A stretch of 32,542 nt of DNA from the NCBI GenBank assembly GCA_002863045.1, contig PKDH01000043.1, forward strand, positions 1 through 32,542, read 5' to 3'. How positions within the stretch are numbered: the stretch's first letter is position 1; the number at the start of each line of letters is the position of its first letter. Below are positions 18,604-26,600 of this stretch, in pieces. The DNA comes from Legionella sp. (lineage in GTDB: Bacteria > Pseudomonadota > Gammaproteobacteria > Legionellales > Legionellaceae). The position numbers were made by a program, and so were the translations under genes. The notes below the pieces were generated by a model. The model was not told the origin of the DNA, did not search any database, and saw only the letters and a program-made list of their open reading frames with translations.

Positions 18604-19134
18604 TTATACGGCTGGGATAATGCCGTAACGCACTACTTCACGGATGGCACCATTTTTCGTGCTGCTGTTCACCAGCCAATAATTTCCTTTATTATTTAAC
18701 CCATATTTAACGTTGGTATACTCACACACATGAATATTATCGGCACACCGCACAATTTTGCCATATGCACGTGTGCTATCAGGCACTGTGCAGATAAACT
18801 TCATGTGCGGCTCAGTCGTCGAAAGCACTGCCCACTCACCTACTCCGATTTGATGATTGAGATAAGTCCCTCTTGAGCTTTCTTCGCCTTTCATCTGATA
18901 GAGCGTTAATTTATGCGCTGATAGGTTATGCAAAAAATACATTGATTGGGTAACGCCTTGACTTTTAGCCAACAACTCCAAACTATTTAAATTAAATTCA
19001 TAACCAGTATCACGACACCCAAGCGGGTTTTTATAATCATCCTCGGTAGCAGCCGCCGTTGATTGAAGCACAGGCAACATGAATAATAGAACGAGCATAT
19101 ATATTTTATGGCGTATAATTGTGGATAAGTTCAT
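18604..19134 (-). CDS. enhB: EnhB-like exported protein
   Basis: A small exported protein (176 residues) with a signal peptide, MNLSTIIRHKIYMLVLLFML then an AAA region, and a mature part with four or more cysteines (GCRDTG, FICTVP, IVRCADNIHVCEY) that could form disulphides in the periplasm. No enzymatic motif is visible. It lies between enhA and enhC in the same direction; the order, size and export signal match the enhABC locus of Legionella, which is the basis for the symbol. The ATG sits 4 bases after the enhA stop; a GTG 24 bases further upstream would overlap enhA. Its molecular function is unknown. Confidence 0.7.
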   Translation of the reverse strand: MNLSTIIRHKIYMLVLLFMLPVLQSTAAATEDDYKNPLGCRDTGYEFNLNSLELLAKSQGVTQSMYFLHNLSAHKLTLYQMKGEESSRGTYLNHQIGVGEWAVLSTTEPHMKFICTVPDSTRAYGKIVRCADNIHVCEYTNVKYGLNNKGNYWLVNSSTKNGAIREVVRYGIIPAV

Positions 19135-19138
19135 GGCC

Positions 19139-19858
19139 TTATTTCTCCCCTGTCGCACTTACCGGGCGTACCACCACTTTGGTCCCCATAAAGTTACCTT
19201 CGGCATTCGCTGTGGTGACAAACTCATGATTAAGCCATAGAGCATCTTGCGTAAACATACGTACACAGCCGTGACTGGCGCGATAGCCTGGCATATCAGC
19301 CGAACCATGCATGGCAAAGCCTTTATGAAAATACATGCAATAAGGCATCTTCGCCCCCCCGCGACCAATTGGAAAAACATTGGAGCGACATTTTTCATTT
19401 TCTTTACTAAAAAAATGAAACACGCCAGTCATGGTGCGACATGATTTATTGCTATCGGAACATTTGTCTCGTCCTGAGGAAATCGGTCCCCAGTTGATTA
19501 AATTACCTTTAACATCATAAGCACCCCATGCCAGCTTGTTTTGGTCAACCACTACTCGCTGCTCACCATCCTGGCGAATTTTAAGTGGAAAGGGCGCAAA
19601 ATCTAGACGCGTTTTATATTTCATATTAACTGGTACGGCGATGACCTTACCTAACCATAAAGGATTATAGGTTCGATTTAAGCGCTGCACGATATCCCGT
19701 TCGGTTTCATCGGGAAATAGATTTCCCCAGGTATCGCCGCGGGCAACTTTGATACATTGATATTGTGGATAGCTGCAAAGACTGGTGCCGTAATAAAGCG
19801 CAGCTGTGGCATTTAAACTAAGCATGGTTCCAGCTATTGTAATGAGAAGTTTCTTCAT
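19139..19858 (-). CDS. enhA: EnhA-like L,D-transpeptidase (YkuD domain)
   Basis: A 239-residue exported enzyme. The signal peptide is MKKLLITIAGTMLSLNATA, followed by a LysM-like segment (CIKVARGDTWGNLF...NPLWLGKVIAVP, about 35-75) and a YkuD catalytic domain ending in HGS and ASHGCVRM. His196 and Cys198 form the active site. The family makes 3-3 peptidoglycan cross-links or attaches proteins to peptidoglycan. Extra cysteines around 133-175 are unusual for an oxidising compartment and may form disulphides. ATG at 19858 has AGGA nine bases upstream; a longer frame start 36 bases upstream would spoil the signal peptide. First gene of the enhA-enhB-enhC run. Confidence 0.85.
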   Translation of the reverse strand: MKKLLITIAGTMLSLNATAALYYGTSLCSYPQYQCIKVARGDTWGNLFPDETERDIVQRLNRTYNPLWLGKVIAVPVNMKYKTRLDFAPFPLKIRQDGEQRVVVDQNKLAWGAYDVKGNLINWGPISSGRDKCSDSNKSCRTMTGVFHFFSKENEKCRSNVFPIGRGGAKMPYCMYFHKGFAMHGSADMPGYRASHGCVRMFTQDALWLNHEFVTTANAEGNFMGTKVVVRPVSATGEK

Positions 19859-19910
19859 AACACGCTTCCTGGGCTTTAATAAGTGAGTGGACAATTAACT
19901 TGTGTATTTT

Positions 19911-19940
19911 CCCTTATAAAAAATTAAAAGCTCATAAGGG
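19911..19940. repeat. Inverted repeat upstream of enhA
   Basis: CCCTTAT and ATAAGGG are separated by 16 AT-rich bases, 53 bases before the enhA ATG. A further CTTATAAG palindrome follows at 19943-19950. The stretch probably contains the enhABC promoter or operator, but I could not pick a convincing -35/-10 pair. Confidence 0.4.
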
Positions 19941-20067
19941 TTCTTATAAGTGTTTGTCGGCAGGCGAGCTAGAAAGTTTAATCATTTAAATAATTATTTT
20001 ATGCTGTGCAATTTAGAGTGGCCAAAACTACACCCACCAAAATTGGACAATTTGTTACGCTATGGCG

Positions 20068-20802
20068 CTATGGAAACGTTCTTTGAAAAGCCGATTCAGT
20101 CTTTTGATAATCATGATGCCATCGATTTTGTGGTATGTCGGGTGAATTTGACCCTTTAGGTTCTTGACAAATGGCATGTATAAAATTTTGCAAACACAAT
20201 GCTTTATCTTCTATTTTATTGAGTGTGTGCTGGTCTTCAAGCTTAGCCCAACCAGCTAAAACAAAACACGCAATGGATGCACAAAGGCCTACGAATGCGA
20301 TAGAGGCAGCAGCTATTGCAATACCCATAGGACATGCTATTGCTGTACCCAAAAAAATACCCATCACGCCCAAAACAGCTAAAGAGGATACATAGCCTAT
20401 AAAACCTATAGCCGCTTCTGATAAAGGAAATAAAATTACAAACCCAAACGTGCGATGTTGAAAAGCATCATAATATCGCGCAATTAAGTCTTCAAAGGCC
20501 GTGGTATGCCACCAAGAAACACTTGTGTTTTGGTTAGGATTATCGATGAATGTTTTCATCCATTTTAAGATAGTTCGCAAGCTTTCTTTCGCCTTTACTT
20601 GCTTTTCTAAGGAAAGCTTATCTAAATTCATGCGTTGACAAATCGTTTTAAATTCTGCGAAATATTGGCGTGCCCTGTCGTTATTTTTAATCTGCTGCTC
20701 AATCTCCTCAATTATTTGATCTACAGCATCTGCATCACGGTTTTGGCTATTTCTGGCGGTAGATGAGGGTGAAAAAAACTCGGGCAAAGTACTTGATTTC
20801 AT
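20068..20802 (-). CDS. Hypothetical protein with polar coiled coil and hydrophobic hairpin
   Basis: A 244-residue protein with no family I recognise. Residues 1-95 are polar and helix-prone (DAVDQIIEEIEQQIKNND, then QVKAKESLRTILKWM). Residues about 120-183 form two or three consecutive hydrophobic, glycine/alanine-rich segments (FGFVILFPLSEAAIGFIG, VLGVMGIFLGTAIACPMG, SIAFVGLCASIACFVLAG), and the C-terminus is polar. There is no signal peptide. A cytosolic coiled coil plus internal hydrophobic hairpin is a layout common among Legionella-type translocated membrane effectors, but that is only an analogy. No Shine-Dalgarno precedes the ATG. A strong promoter with a LetA-box-like element lies directly upstream. 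Confidence 0.6.
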   Translation of the reverse strand: MKSSTLPEFFSPSSTARNSQNRDADAVDQIIEEIEQQIKNNDRARQYFAEFKTICQRMNLDKLSLEKQVKAKESLRTILKWMKTFIDNPNQNTSVSWWHTTAFEDLIARYYDAFQHRTFGFVILFPLSEAAIGFIGYVSSLAVLGVMGIFLGTAIACPMGIAIAAASIAFVGLCASIACFVLAGWAKLEDQHTLNKIEDKALCLQNFIHAICQEPKGSNSPDIPQNRWHHDYQKTESAFQRTFP

Positions 20803-20831
20803 AAAGATTTATTGGTCAGTTATCAAGCGTT

Positions 20832-20861
20832 AATTTAGCAAAAAATTTAACTTTATGTCAA
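20832..20861 (-). promoter_or_regulatory. Promoter of the 244-residue hypothetical gene
   Basis: On the minus strand there is a perfect TTGACA -35, an 18-base spacer and TAAATT as -10 (4 of 6), giving a leader of roughly 20-25 bases before the ATG at 20802. The -35 is embedded in the right arm of the adjacent palindrome. Confidence 0.5.
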
Positions 20862-20889
20862 TTTAGAAATTTTTTTGATTTAAATTGAC
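20857..20889. promoter_or_regulatory. Palindrome with LetA-box-like core
   Basis: GTCAATTTA and TAAATTGAC form a perfect 9-bp inverted repeat. Inside and overlapping it, 20863-20876 reads TTAGAAATTTTTTT, matching 10 of the 12 defined positions of the TNAGAAATTTCTNA box described for LetA targets in Legionella (consensus from memory). It sits directly upstream of a TTGACA -35, where an activator would bind. The same hairpin could alternatively serve as a weak uvrC terminator. Confidence 0.4.
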
Positions 20890-20898
20890 GCTATAATT

Positions 20899-22752
20899 TC
20901 AACGAAAATACTGATAAATGCGTGCGGCTAATTCTTGATGAATACCACGGACTTTCATAATTTCTTCAAGTGGCGCTTGAGCAAGCGCCTTGATGCCACC
21001 AAAGCGCTGCAATAATGCACGACGTCGTACAGCACCTACGCCCTCAATGTCTTCCAGCGAGGACTGTGTAGCGGCTTTTTGTCTTTTTTGACGATGACGG
21101 GTAATGGCAAAGCGATGCGCTTCATCACGAATATGCTGCAATAAATGTAACACCGCACTATCAGCAGCCAGTGCAAATTCTTGACCTTGATAGATTAAGC
21201 GCTCAAGCCCGGCTTTGCGCTGGGGTCCTTTGGCGATGCCTAATACAGGCAAATCGATGATATTAAGATGGGTCAATACTTGCATTGCTGCACTAATTTG
21301 TCCCTTACCTCCATCAATGATAAGCAAATCCGGTAAATTATCTTCAGCAAGCAATCGCTGATAGCGCCTGGTCAAGGCTTGGTTCATAGCGGCATAATCA
21401 TCACCAGGCGTGATACCTGTGATGTTAAATTGACGATACAATGATTTATTCGGGCCTTTTTGATCAAAGACCACACAAGATGCTACAGTCAAATGCCCCT
21501 GTGTATGACTAATATCAAAGCATTCCATGCGTTTAATGGGTGCGGTTATATGAAGTAGTTTAGACAATGCTTGATATTGCTCGGTTAATTTTTCTTCTCT
21601 GGCATAATATTCTTTGATGGCCAGCTGCAGGTTGTTTTGAGCAAATTCAACCCACCGCTTTTTGGCGCCTTGTACATACGTTTGCACACGACATTTTCTA
21701 CCACGTAATGATGTTAATAATGTTTGTAGCGCCGCGGCATTATGAATGCGTTTATCAATAATCAGTAAATCAGGAATGGTATCTGGCATTTGCCCATAAT
21801 GATAAGTAATAAATGCTTCTAATACTTGCTGCGCCCATGAAGCATGTTTGATGTCATAAGCATCACTTAACCAAGTTTTAGGTAGTACCGGAAAAAAGCG
21901 TTGACTGGCCACCACCTGCCCGTCTCTTATCGAAATACACTGCACACAGGCAAAATCTTGCCGCGCCTCAAACGCAATAACATCGGCTTCTCCATGCGTA
22001 TAACTAATGCTTTGCCGCTCTTGAATCATGCGTAAACTTTTGATTTTATCGCGCTTTAAAGCCGCTTGTTCGAAATGAAGTTGGGCCACTGCATCATTCA
22101 TCTCAACCAATAAACGTTCGATGATTAATTGCGATTTGCCTTGTAAAAACATGATCGCTTCTGATACAGCTTGTTGATACTCTGTCTGGCTAACATAACC
22201 CACACAAGGTGCGGTGCAGCGCTTGATTTGATACTGCAAACAAGGCCTTGAACGATGGGCAAAATAGCCATCACGGCAATTTCTAATCAAAAATACTTTT
22301 TGCATTAAATGAAGCGTTTCTTTGACTGCTGCCACACTTGGATAAGGACCAAAGCTTAGGCCTTGTTTTGGCTTTTTTTTACCTCGGTATAGCTCAAGAC
22401 GTGGAAAAGAATGGTGGGTGTTGATAAAAAGATAAGGGTAAGATTTATCATCGCGCATTAATACATTGTATTTAGGCCGCAATGATTTAATTAAATTGCT
22501 TTCTAACAATAACGCTTCGGTCTCAGTTTGAGTTACATGAATTTCAATGGCTTGAATCTGGCTAACCAATGATTGAATTTTAGTGCTTATGAGCTGCTTG
22601 TTAAAATAACTACTGACTCGCTTTTTTAGATTGCGTGCCTTGCCCACATAAAGTGTGGTATCAGCACAAATCATTTGGTAAACACCAGGACTTTCAGGTA
22701 ATGCGGTTAGGCATTTTTTAATATTTGTGGTTAATGTAATACGACTCATCAT
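20899..22752 (-). CDS. uvrC: Excinuclease ABC subunit C
   Basis: Dual-incision nuclease of nucleotide excision repair, acting with UvrA and UvrB. About 617 residues, normal for the family. In order: GIY-YIG domain (GVYQM, LYVGKARNLKKRV), a cysteine cluster around CLQYQIKRCTAPCVGY, the UVR motif that contacts UvrB (EQAALKRDKIKSL, about 205-240), the RNase H-like 5'-incision domain (CFDISHTQG; DLLIIDGGKGQISAA) and C-terminal tandem HhH motifs (IEGVGAVRRRALLQRFGG). Two adjacent ATGs are possible, with no clear ribosome site. It lies 46 bases after letA, a gacA/uvrY-uvrC linkage conserved across gammaproteobacteria. Confidence 0.95.
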   Translation of the reverse strand: MMSRITLTTNIKKCLTALPESPGVYQMICADTTLYVGKARNLKKRVSSYFNKQLISTKIQSLVSQIQAIEIHVTQTETEALLLESNLIKSLRPKYNVLMRDDKSYPYLFINTHHSFPRLELYRGKKKPKQGLSFGPYPSVAAVKETLHLMQKVFLIRNCRDGYFAHRSRPCLQYQIKRCTAPCVGYVSQTEYQQAVSEAIMFLQGKSQLIIERLLVEMNDAVAQLHFEQAALKRDKIKSLRMIQERQSISYTHGEADVIAFEARQDFACVQCISIRDGQVVASQRFFPVLPKTWLSDAYDIKHASWAQQVLEAFITYHYGQMPDTIPDLLIIDKRIHNAAALQTLLTSLRGRKCRVQTYVQGAKKRWVEFAQNNLQLAIKEYYAREEKLTEQYQALSKLLHITAPIKRMECFDISHTQGHLTVASCVVFDQKGPNKSLYRQFNITGITPGDDYAAMNQALTRRYQRLLAEDNLPDLLIIDGGKGQISAAMQVLTHLNIIDLPVLGIAKGPQRKAGLERLIYQGQEFALAADSAVLHLLQHIRDEAHRFAITRHRQKRQKAATQSSLEDIEGVGAVRRRALLQRFGGIKALAQAPLEEIMKVRGIHQELAARIYQYFR

Positions 22753-22798
22753 CGCTACCAAAAAGCATATTTTAACGCAAGGCGATATTTAGACTCTA

Positions 22799-23452
22799 TC
22801 AAAGTGTTGCATCTGCCATTTTTTCAATTACATGATGTTTGAGAGCAAGATGGGTTAATTCGACATCGTTTTTAATCGATAATTTTTCGAACATGCGATA
22901 GCGATACCCATTGATGGTTTTGGTGCTTAAAAATAACCTATCCGCAATATCTTGAACATTCATACCGCTTGTTATCATAAACATCACCTGCATTTCACGC
23001 TCAGACAATACATCAAACGGCGAGTCTTTTACCGATTCCAAACTGTTAATGGCCATCTTCTGTGCAATTTCAGGACTTAAATACTTTTCACCTTTAGCAA
23101 CTTTGATAATCGCCTGCGCCATTTCCTCGACGCTAGATTCTTTGGTCATATACCCCATGGCACCTAATTGTAAGATACGAGCAGGCAGGGGGTCGGCACT
23201 TAGTGCGGTTAGGACAATAATTTTAATTGAGGGATGTGATTTTTTCAGGCGTCTTGTAACCTCCCAACCATCGATGCCTGGCATTTTCATATCGAGTAAA
23301 ACAACGTGAGGTTTGTGTAGCTTGATTAATCCTAATGCTTGTTCACCATTTTCCGCTTCAGCTATGACTTCCATGGTTGATAAATCACTTAACAAATGGC
23401 GAATACCCATTCTAACCAGTGCATGGTCATCCACGATGAGTACTTTAATCAA
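22799..23452 (-). CDS. letA: Response regulator LetA (GacA/UvrY family)
   Basis: NarL/FixJ-type regulator; in Legionella LetA, with sensor LetS, turns on small RNAs that titrate CsrA and switch cells to the transmissive phase. The receiver domain shows VLIVDDHALVRMG, phospho-acceptor Asp54 in LLDMKMPGIDG, and MTKES for the conserved Lys. The LuxR-type HTH is LSEREMQVMFMITSGM, then DIADRLFLSTKTINGYRYRMFEKL. The start is TTG, set by AAGGAG six bases upstream and by the family N-terminus (MIKVLIVDD); this gives 217 residues, normal for GacA. A longer frame upstream has no support. It is transcribed from its own promoter and continues into uvrC. Confidence 0.93.
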   Translation of the reverse strand: MIKVLIVDDHALVRMGIRHLLSDLSTMEVIAEAENGEQALGLIKLHKPHVVLLDMKMPGIDGWEVTRRLKKSHPSIKIIVLTALSADPLPARILQLGAMGYMTKESSVEEMAQAIIKVAKGEKYLSPEIAQKMAINSLESVKDSPFDVLSEREMQVMFMITSGMNVQDIADRLFLSTKTINGYRYRMFEKLSIKNDVELTHLALKHHVIEKMADATL

Positions 23453-23495
23453 GTAATTCTCCTTCGCAAAAATAAAATCTTTAAAATTGTGCTTG

Positions 23496-23524
23496 ATATT
23501 AGCAAGTCTCATAGAGCTTGACAA
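23496..23524 (-). promoter_or_regulatory. Promoter of letA-uvrC
   Basis: TTGTCA (5 of 6) and TAATAT (4 of 6) are spaced exactly 17 bases on the minus strand. Transcription would begin about 37 bases before the TTG start codon of letA. Confidence 0.6.
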
Positions 23525-23564
23525 TTGAGAACAAATAAATGCCATAGGCTTTCCATAGTTTTAC

Positions 23565-24386
23565 CTAACAAGCCAAAATATGAATGTGAGGATTATCTGA
23601 GTCAAACGTAAAAAGCGCTGGCAACTCACCTAACTCATAAGCACGCTTAATAAGCTTAGCTAAATCTTGTTTGACTAATTGATACAATGTCTCATAACTA
23701 TCAATCACAAAATAAACCACTTGCAGTTTATCAATACGATAAGGGGTGCGAAATGCGGTAAGTGGTTCAAATAAAACACGCACAGGCACATCACTTTGCA
23801 CGCTATACGCCGCCTCACTGATGGAAGATAAAATGCCACCACCATAAGCTCGTAAACCTTTTTCACTCTTAATTAACCCAAACTCAACTGTAAACCAAAA
23901 CAACCGCTGTAAAAGTGGCCAATCCTTTTCAGGCAAAGAAAGTACGGTACAGGCAAATTGATGAATAAATTCAGCATACACTGTATGCGTTAACATCGGG
24001 CAATGACCAAAAATTTCATGAAAAATATCAGGTTCTTTAACATAATCTAATTCTTCCATGCTACGGATAAAAGTAGCGACTGGAAAACGTTTAGAAGCAA
24101 GCAGCGTAAAAAAATCACGTGCTGAGATAAGTGCTTCTACAGGTGCAACCGACCACCCAGTGGCATGAGTTAAGCGTTGATTAATCTCTGGTAGTTGGGG
24201 AATACAATGGCTTGACAAACCAAGTGCTTGTAAACCTTGTAAAAATTGTGAACATGCAATTTGCGGCAAAGCGTTTAGTTGACGCGTAAATAACGTTTGC
24301 CAAACCAAATGCTCTGCTGGCGAATAAGCAATAAAGCCCGATTTATCAGGTTGATGTGCGATATATTGGCTAACAAATTCCATCAT
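23565..24386 (-). CDS. phhA: Phenylalanine 4-hydroxylase
   Basis: Tetrahydropterin- and iron-dependent enzyme converting phenylalanine to tyrosine. It is a single catalytic domain of 273 residues, the bacterial size, lacking the ACT regulatory domain of animal enzymes. The iron site is visible as HEIFGH (His123, His128) and Glu168 in WFTVEFGLI. SEKGLRAYGGGILSS matches the substrate/pterin pocket region. In Legionella the product feeds the tyrosine/homogentisate route that gives pyomelanin pigment and helps iron reduction. Two consecutive ATGs follow a GAGGA site. It lies 38 bases after bioC and may be co-transcribed with it. Confidence 0.95.
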   Translation of the reverse strand: MMEFVSQYIAHQPDKSGFIAYSPAEHLVWQTLFTRQLNALPQIACSQFLQGLQALGLSSHCIPQLPEINQRLTHATGWSVAPVEALISARDFFTLLASKRFPVATFIRSMEELDYVKEPDIFHEIFGHCPMLTHTVYAEFIHQFACTVLSLPEKDWPLLQRLFWFTVEFGLIKSEKGLRAYGGGILSSISEAAYSVQSDVPVRVLFEPLTAFRTPYRIDKLQVVYFVIDSYETLYQLVKQDLAKLIKRAYELGELPALFTFDSDNPHIHILAC

Positions 24387-24424
24387 TTTTTCCTCTAATA
24401 AGCCCGTATGCTTGTGTATAAAAA

Positions 24425-25273
24425 TTAACGCTTAAGTTTTTGAATGCTATTCACCGGTATGTAGGTTTCTTGAGCAGACGCACTTTTGATAGGTGCTACT
24501 TTCCAAGCCTGGCCATACACTACCTCATAGGAAAGGGAAAATTTACCCTGCTCTTGTGGGTAATTAGTTATAAAGCGCTGCCAATTTTTTTTACCCGTTA
24601 AGCCTGGGTGACGTCTAGGATGAATATTTTTAACGCCTTGCGCTTTTAAGCCTTGAAATAAATCATGTAAGCTTGAATAACGTGCTTTTAGGCGCTCCAT
24701 ATCCACCACCGGATCAGCAAAATGTGCTGTTAATAATATATCCCCAATATCATGCATATCACGAAACTCATTGGTATGACGACAGAGGGTATCATGCTGC
24801 CAGGCTTGATTGATTTCTTGAAACGTATCAGGCCCAAGTGTTGAGAACATCAGGCAACTTTCAGCGCGCATAATACGATATAATTCTTTAAATAATACTA
24901 ACAGTGTAGGACTCCAATGAATTACCTGATTGCTGATGATTAAATCAAATGTATTATCAGCAAAAGGTAATCCATGCATATCTGCCTGAACCAATGGCCA
25001 CTTACGCCAAAAATGTTGTTTTTTTTGACTACATTGTAGCATCTCAAATGCCAGATCAAGCCCAATAATTAACGCTTTGGGATAGTGTTGTTTTAGTTGA
25101 GCCGATAACACACCTGTCCCACACCCTAAGTCTAGAATTGTTGTTGGCGTCATGGAGAGATACGCTAAGCGCTTGAATAGTCGCTGACCAATTTCATGCT
25201 GAATTTTAGCCGATTGTTCATATTGATAAGCATGTTGCGCAAAGGTTTTTTTAATTTCTGGTAACTTTATCAC
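24425..25273 (-). CDS. bioC: Malonyl-ACP O-methyltransferase BioC
   Basis: SAM-dependent enzyme that caps malonyl-ACP as a methyl ester to start pimeloyl synthesis for biotin. 282 residues. Class I methyltransferase motif I is ILDLGCGTGVLSAQL (about 46-60), GLDLA closes strand 2, QADMHGLPFADNTFDLIISNQVIHW covers motifs II/III in order, and FSTLGPDTFQEI is typical of BioC rather than other methyltransferases. The start is GTG without a clear ribosome site. It is separate from the other bio genes within the window and is divergent, beyond two small hypotheticals, from comF. Confidence 0.88.
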   Translation of the reverse strand: MIKLPEIKKTFAQHAYQYEQSAKIQHEIGQRLFKRLAYLSMTPTTILDLGCGTGVLSAQLKQHYPKALIIGLDLAFEMLQCSQKKQHFWRKWPLVQADMHGLPFADNTFDLIISNQVIHWSPTLLVLFKELYRIMRAESCLMFSTLGPDTFQEINQAWQHDTLCRHTNEFRDMHDIGDILLTAHFADPVVDMERLKARYSSLHDLFQGLKAQGVKNIHPRRHPGLTGKKNWQRFITNYPQEQGKFSLSYEVVYGQAWKVAPIKSASAQETYIPVNSIQKLKR

Positions 25274-25352
25274 GTTAATGTCTAACCCTTTTTAAAATCA
25301 AAGATATTTTGTATCACACAGACACCTTTGTCACCTTCAGCAAATATCCATA

Positions 25353-25580
25353 TCAGGCAAATTGCGTGATGAGTTGAAAAAAATGATAAAAATCAGGATA
25401 GGGCTGCTGTAATAGCTCCAAAGCTATTTGATTATTAGCTTGCGCTAAACAACGTACCTCAGGAACAAAATCAGCTAATGTTACTAATATCACCGCATCA
25501 GTTGCTTTTTTTTGCCGCAAAAGTGCTACTTGCGTGTCAATTAACCCAACCATCTCTAATTCATAGTCACTTAATGGCAT
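25353..25580 (-). CDS. Small hypothetical protein
   Basis: 75 residues, soluble-looking, with no TM segment. It opens MPLSDYELEMVGLIDTQVALLR and ends in an aromatic-rich tail (YPDFYHFFQLITQFA). It is helix-prone throughout, and no family is recognised. It is read in the direction of bioC, 79 bases upstream of it. No ribosome site is obvious at the ATG, so its reality rests on coding-like composition and on filling the gap. Confidence 0.5.
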   Translation of the reverse strand: MPLSDYELEMVGLIDTQVALLRQKKATDAVILVTLADFVPEVRCLAQANNQIALELLQQPYPDFYHFFQLITQFA

Positions 25581-25692
25581 ATTATTTAATCTATTTTAAA
25601 ATCTAAATACTAACATTGTTTTAAAAATATAGTCTTTTGGTATCAAATTAATTAACATGTGGTTTCGTTTAATTTTTATAAGAAAATGTCTT

Positions 25693-25866
25693 ATGTCAAC
25701 GCCTAACTCAGCGGTCAATAATATTCGATATGTCACAGAAGATGGTAATCTTTTAGTTCCTGTACAACGTACTAAAGGCTATAACTATTTTCAGCCCGCT
25801 TCTGCAGCTACACCGCCAGAATCAGCAGCTACACCACCAGCCTCAGCACTGCGTGCCAAGCTATAA
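25693..25866 (+). CDS. Short Pro/Ala-repeat hypothetical protein
   Basis: About 57 residues from the ATG at MSTPNSAVNNIRYV. A mixed N-terminal part (YVTEDGNLLVPVQRTKGYNYFQP) is followed by a tandem ATPPESA/ATPPASA tail that comes from an 18-base DNA repeat. No ribosome site is evident. An upstream ATG at 25657 would add a basic, hydrophobic stretch (MWFRLIFIRKCL). It could be a genuine small protein or a chance frame; it ends 32 bases before comF on the same strand. Confidence 0.35.
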   Translation: MSTPNSAVNNIRYVTEDGNLLVPVQRTKGYNYFQPASAATPPESAATPPASALRAKL

Positions 25867-25898
25867 GTTTTTTTAGTAAGATATTTTTAAAATCAACC

Positions 25899-26585
25899 AT
25901 GCGTTTTCCAACCATCGCTCAATGGCTTTTATTGCCGAAATCATGCGTCTTATGCCAAATATCTTTCGATAATGGCTGTATGCTTTGTGACGCTTGCTGG
26001 GCGTTATTACACCCCATCACGCACGCTTGTGATGTGTGTTGTTTGCCATTGGAACAAAGCGCGTTTAATGTATGTGGGCATTGTATCAAACGCCCACCAG
26101 CTTTTGATAAAGTTTATTGTCATTATCAGCTAGACCCAGTACTGCGCACACTAATTCATGAATTTAAATATCAACGAGGTTTATATTTACAAACCTTGCT
26201 GGCAAGCTTGATGCTCAAAGCCAAACCACCCCTTACCAACACCTGTTTAATTCCAGTGCCATTGCATCCCCATAAATTTTACCTACGTGGATTTAACCAA
26301 ACCATGGTTTTAGCTAAAAGATTAAGCCGCATTACTAAGTTGCCATTACTAATGCATGCCTGCAGCAAAATAAAAAACACCAAAGCGCAAACCCTACTAA
26401 CCCGTCAAGCGCGACAAACTAATTTAAACAAAGCTTTTAGCGTACGTTCTGTGCCTTTTGCACATATCATTCTTGTCGATGATATTTTAACCACTGGCTC
26501 CACTGCTCACCAGTTAGCCCTTTTGTTTAAGCAACAAGGTGTTCAATTTGTCGATGTATGGTGCATTGCGCGCACCAGTTTTTAA
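25899..26585 (+). CDS. comF: ComF family phosphoribosyltransferase-like protein
   Basis: Protein needed for natural transformation in several bacteria, thought to act in the cytosol on incoming single-stranded DNA. 228 residues, normal for ComF. The N-terminus has CxxC pairs at Cys16/19, Cys30/33, Cys44/47 and Cys59/62, forming zinc-finger-like knuckles. The C-terminal half is a type I phosphoribosyltransferase fold with the PRPP loop ILVDDILTTGST (191-202). LIPVPLHPHKFYLRGFNQ is the typical ComF strand-loop. It is divergent from bioC across a small-ORF region. Legionella species are naturally competent, so an intact gene fits. Confidence 0.9.
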   Translation: MRFPTIAQWLLLPKSCVLCQISFDNGCMLCDACWALLHPITHACDVCCLPLEQSAFNVCGHCIKRPPAFDKVYCHYQLDPVLRTLIHEFKYQRGLYLQTLLASLMLKAKPPLTNTCLIPVPLHPHKFYLRGFNQTMVLAKRLSRITKLPLLMHACSKIKNTKAQTLLTRQARQTNLNKAFSVRSVPFAHIILVDDILTTGSTAHQLALLFKQQGVQFVDVWCIARTSF

Positions 26586-26600
26586 GATAATTCATTGGAT

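Noticed and set aside
19950..20159. Short + strand frame overlapping the 244-residue gene and the enhA upstream region
   Set aside because: No ribosome site or protein-like motif; it lies antisense to a better-supported frame.
20803..20898. Possible RsmY/RsmZ-type small RNA near letA
   Set aside because: The gap is only 96 bases and shows no GGA-bearing loops; the LetA-box-like element fits a protein-coding promoter better.
25274..25352. Searched for a bio-operon BirA operator near bioC
   Set aside because: No convincing long palindrome was found in the short upstream gap.
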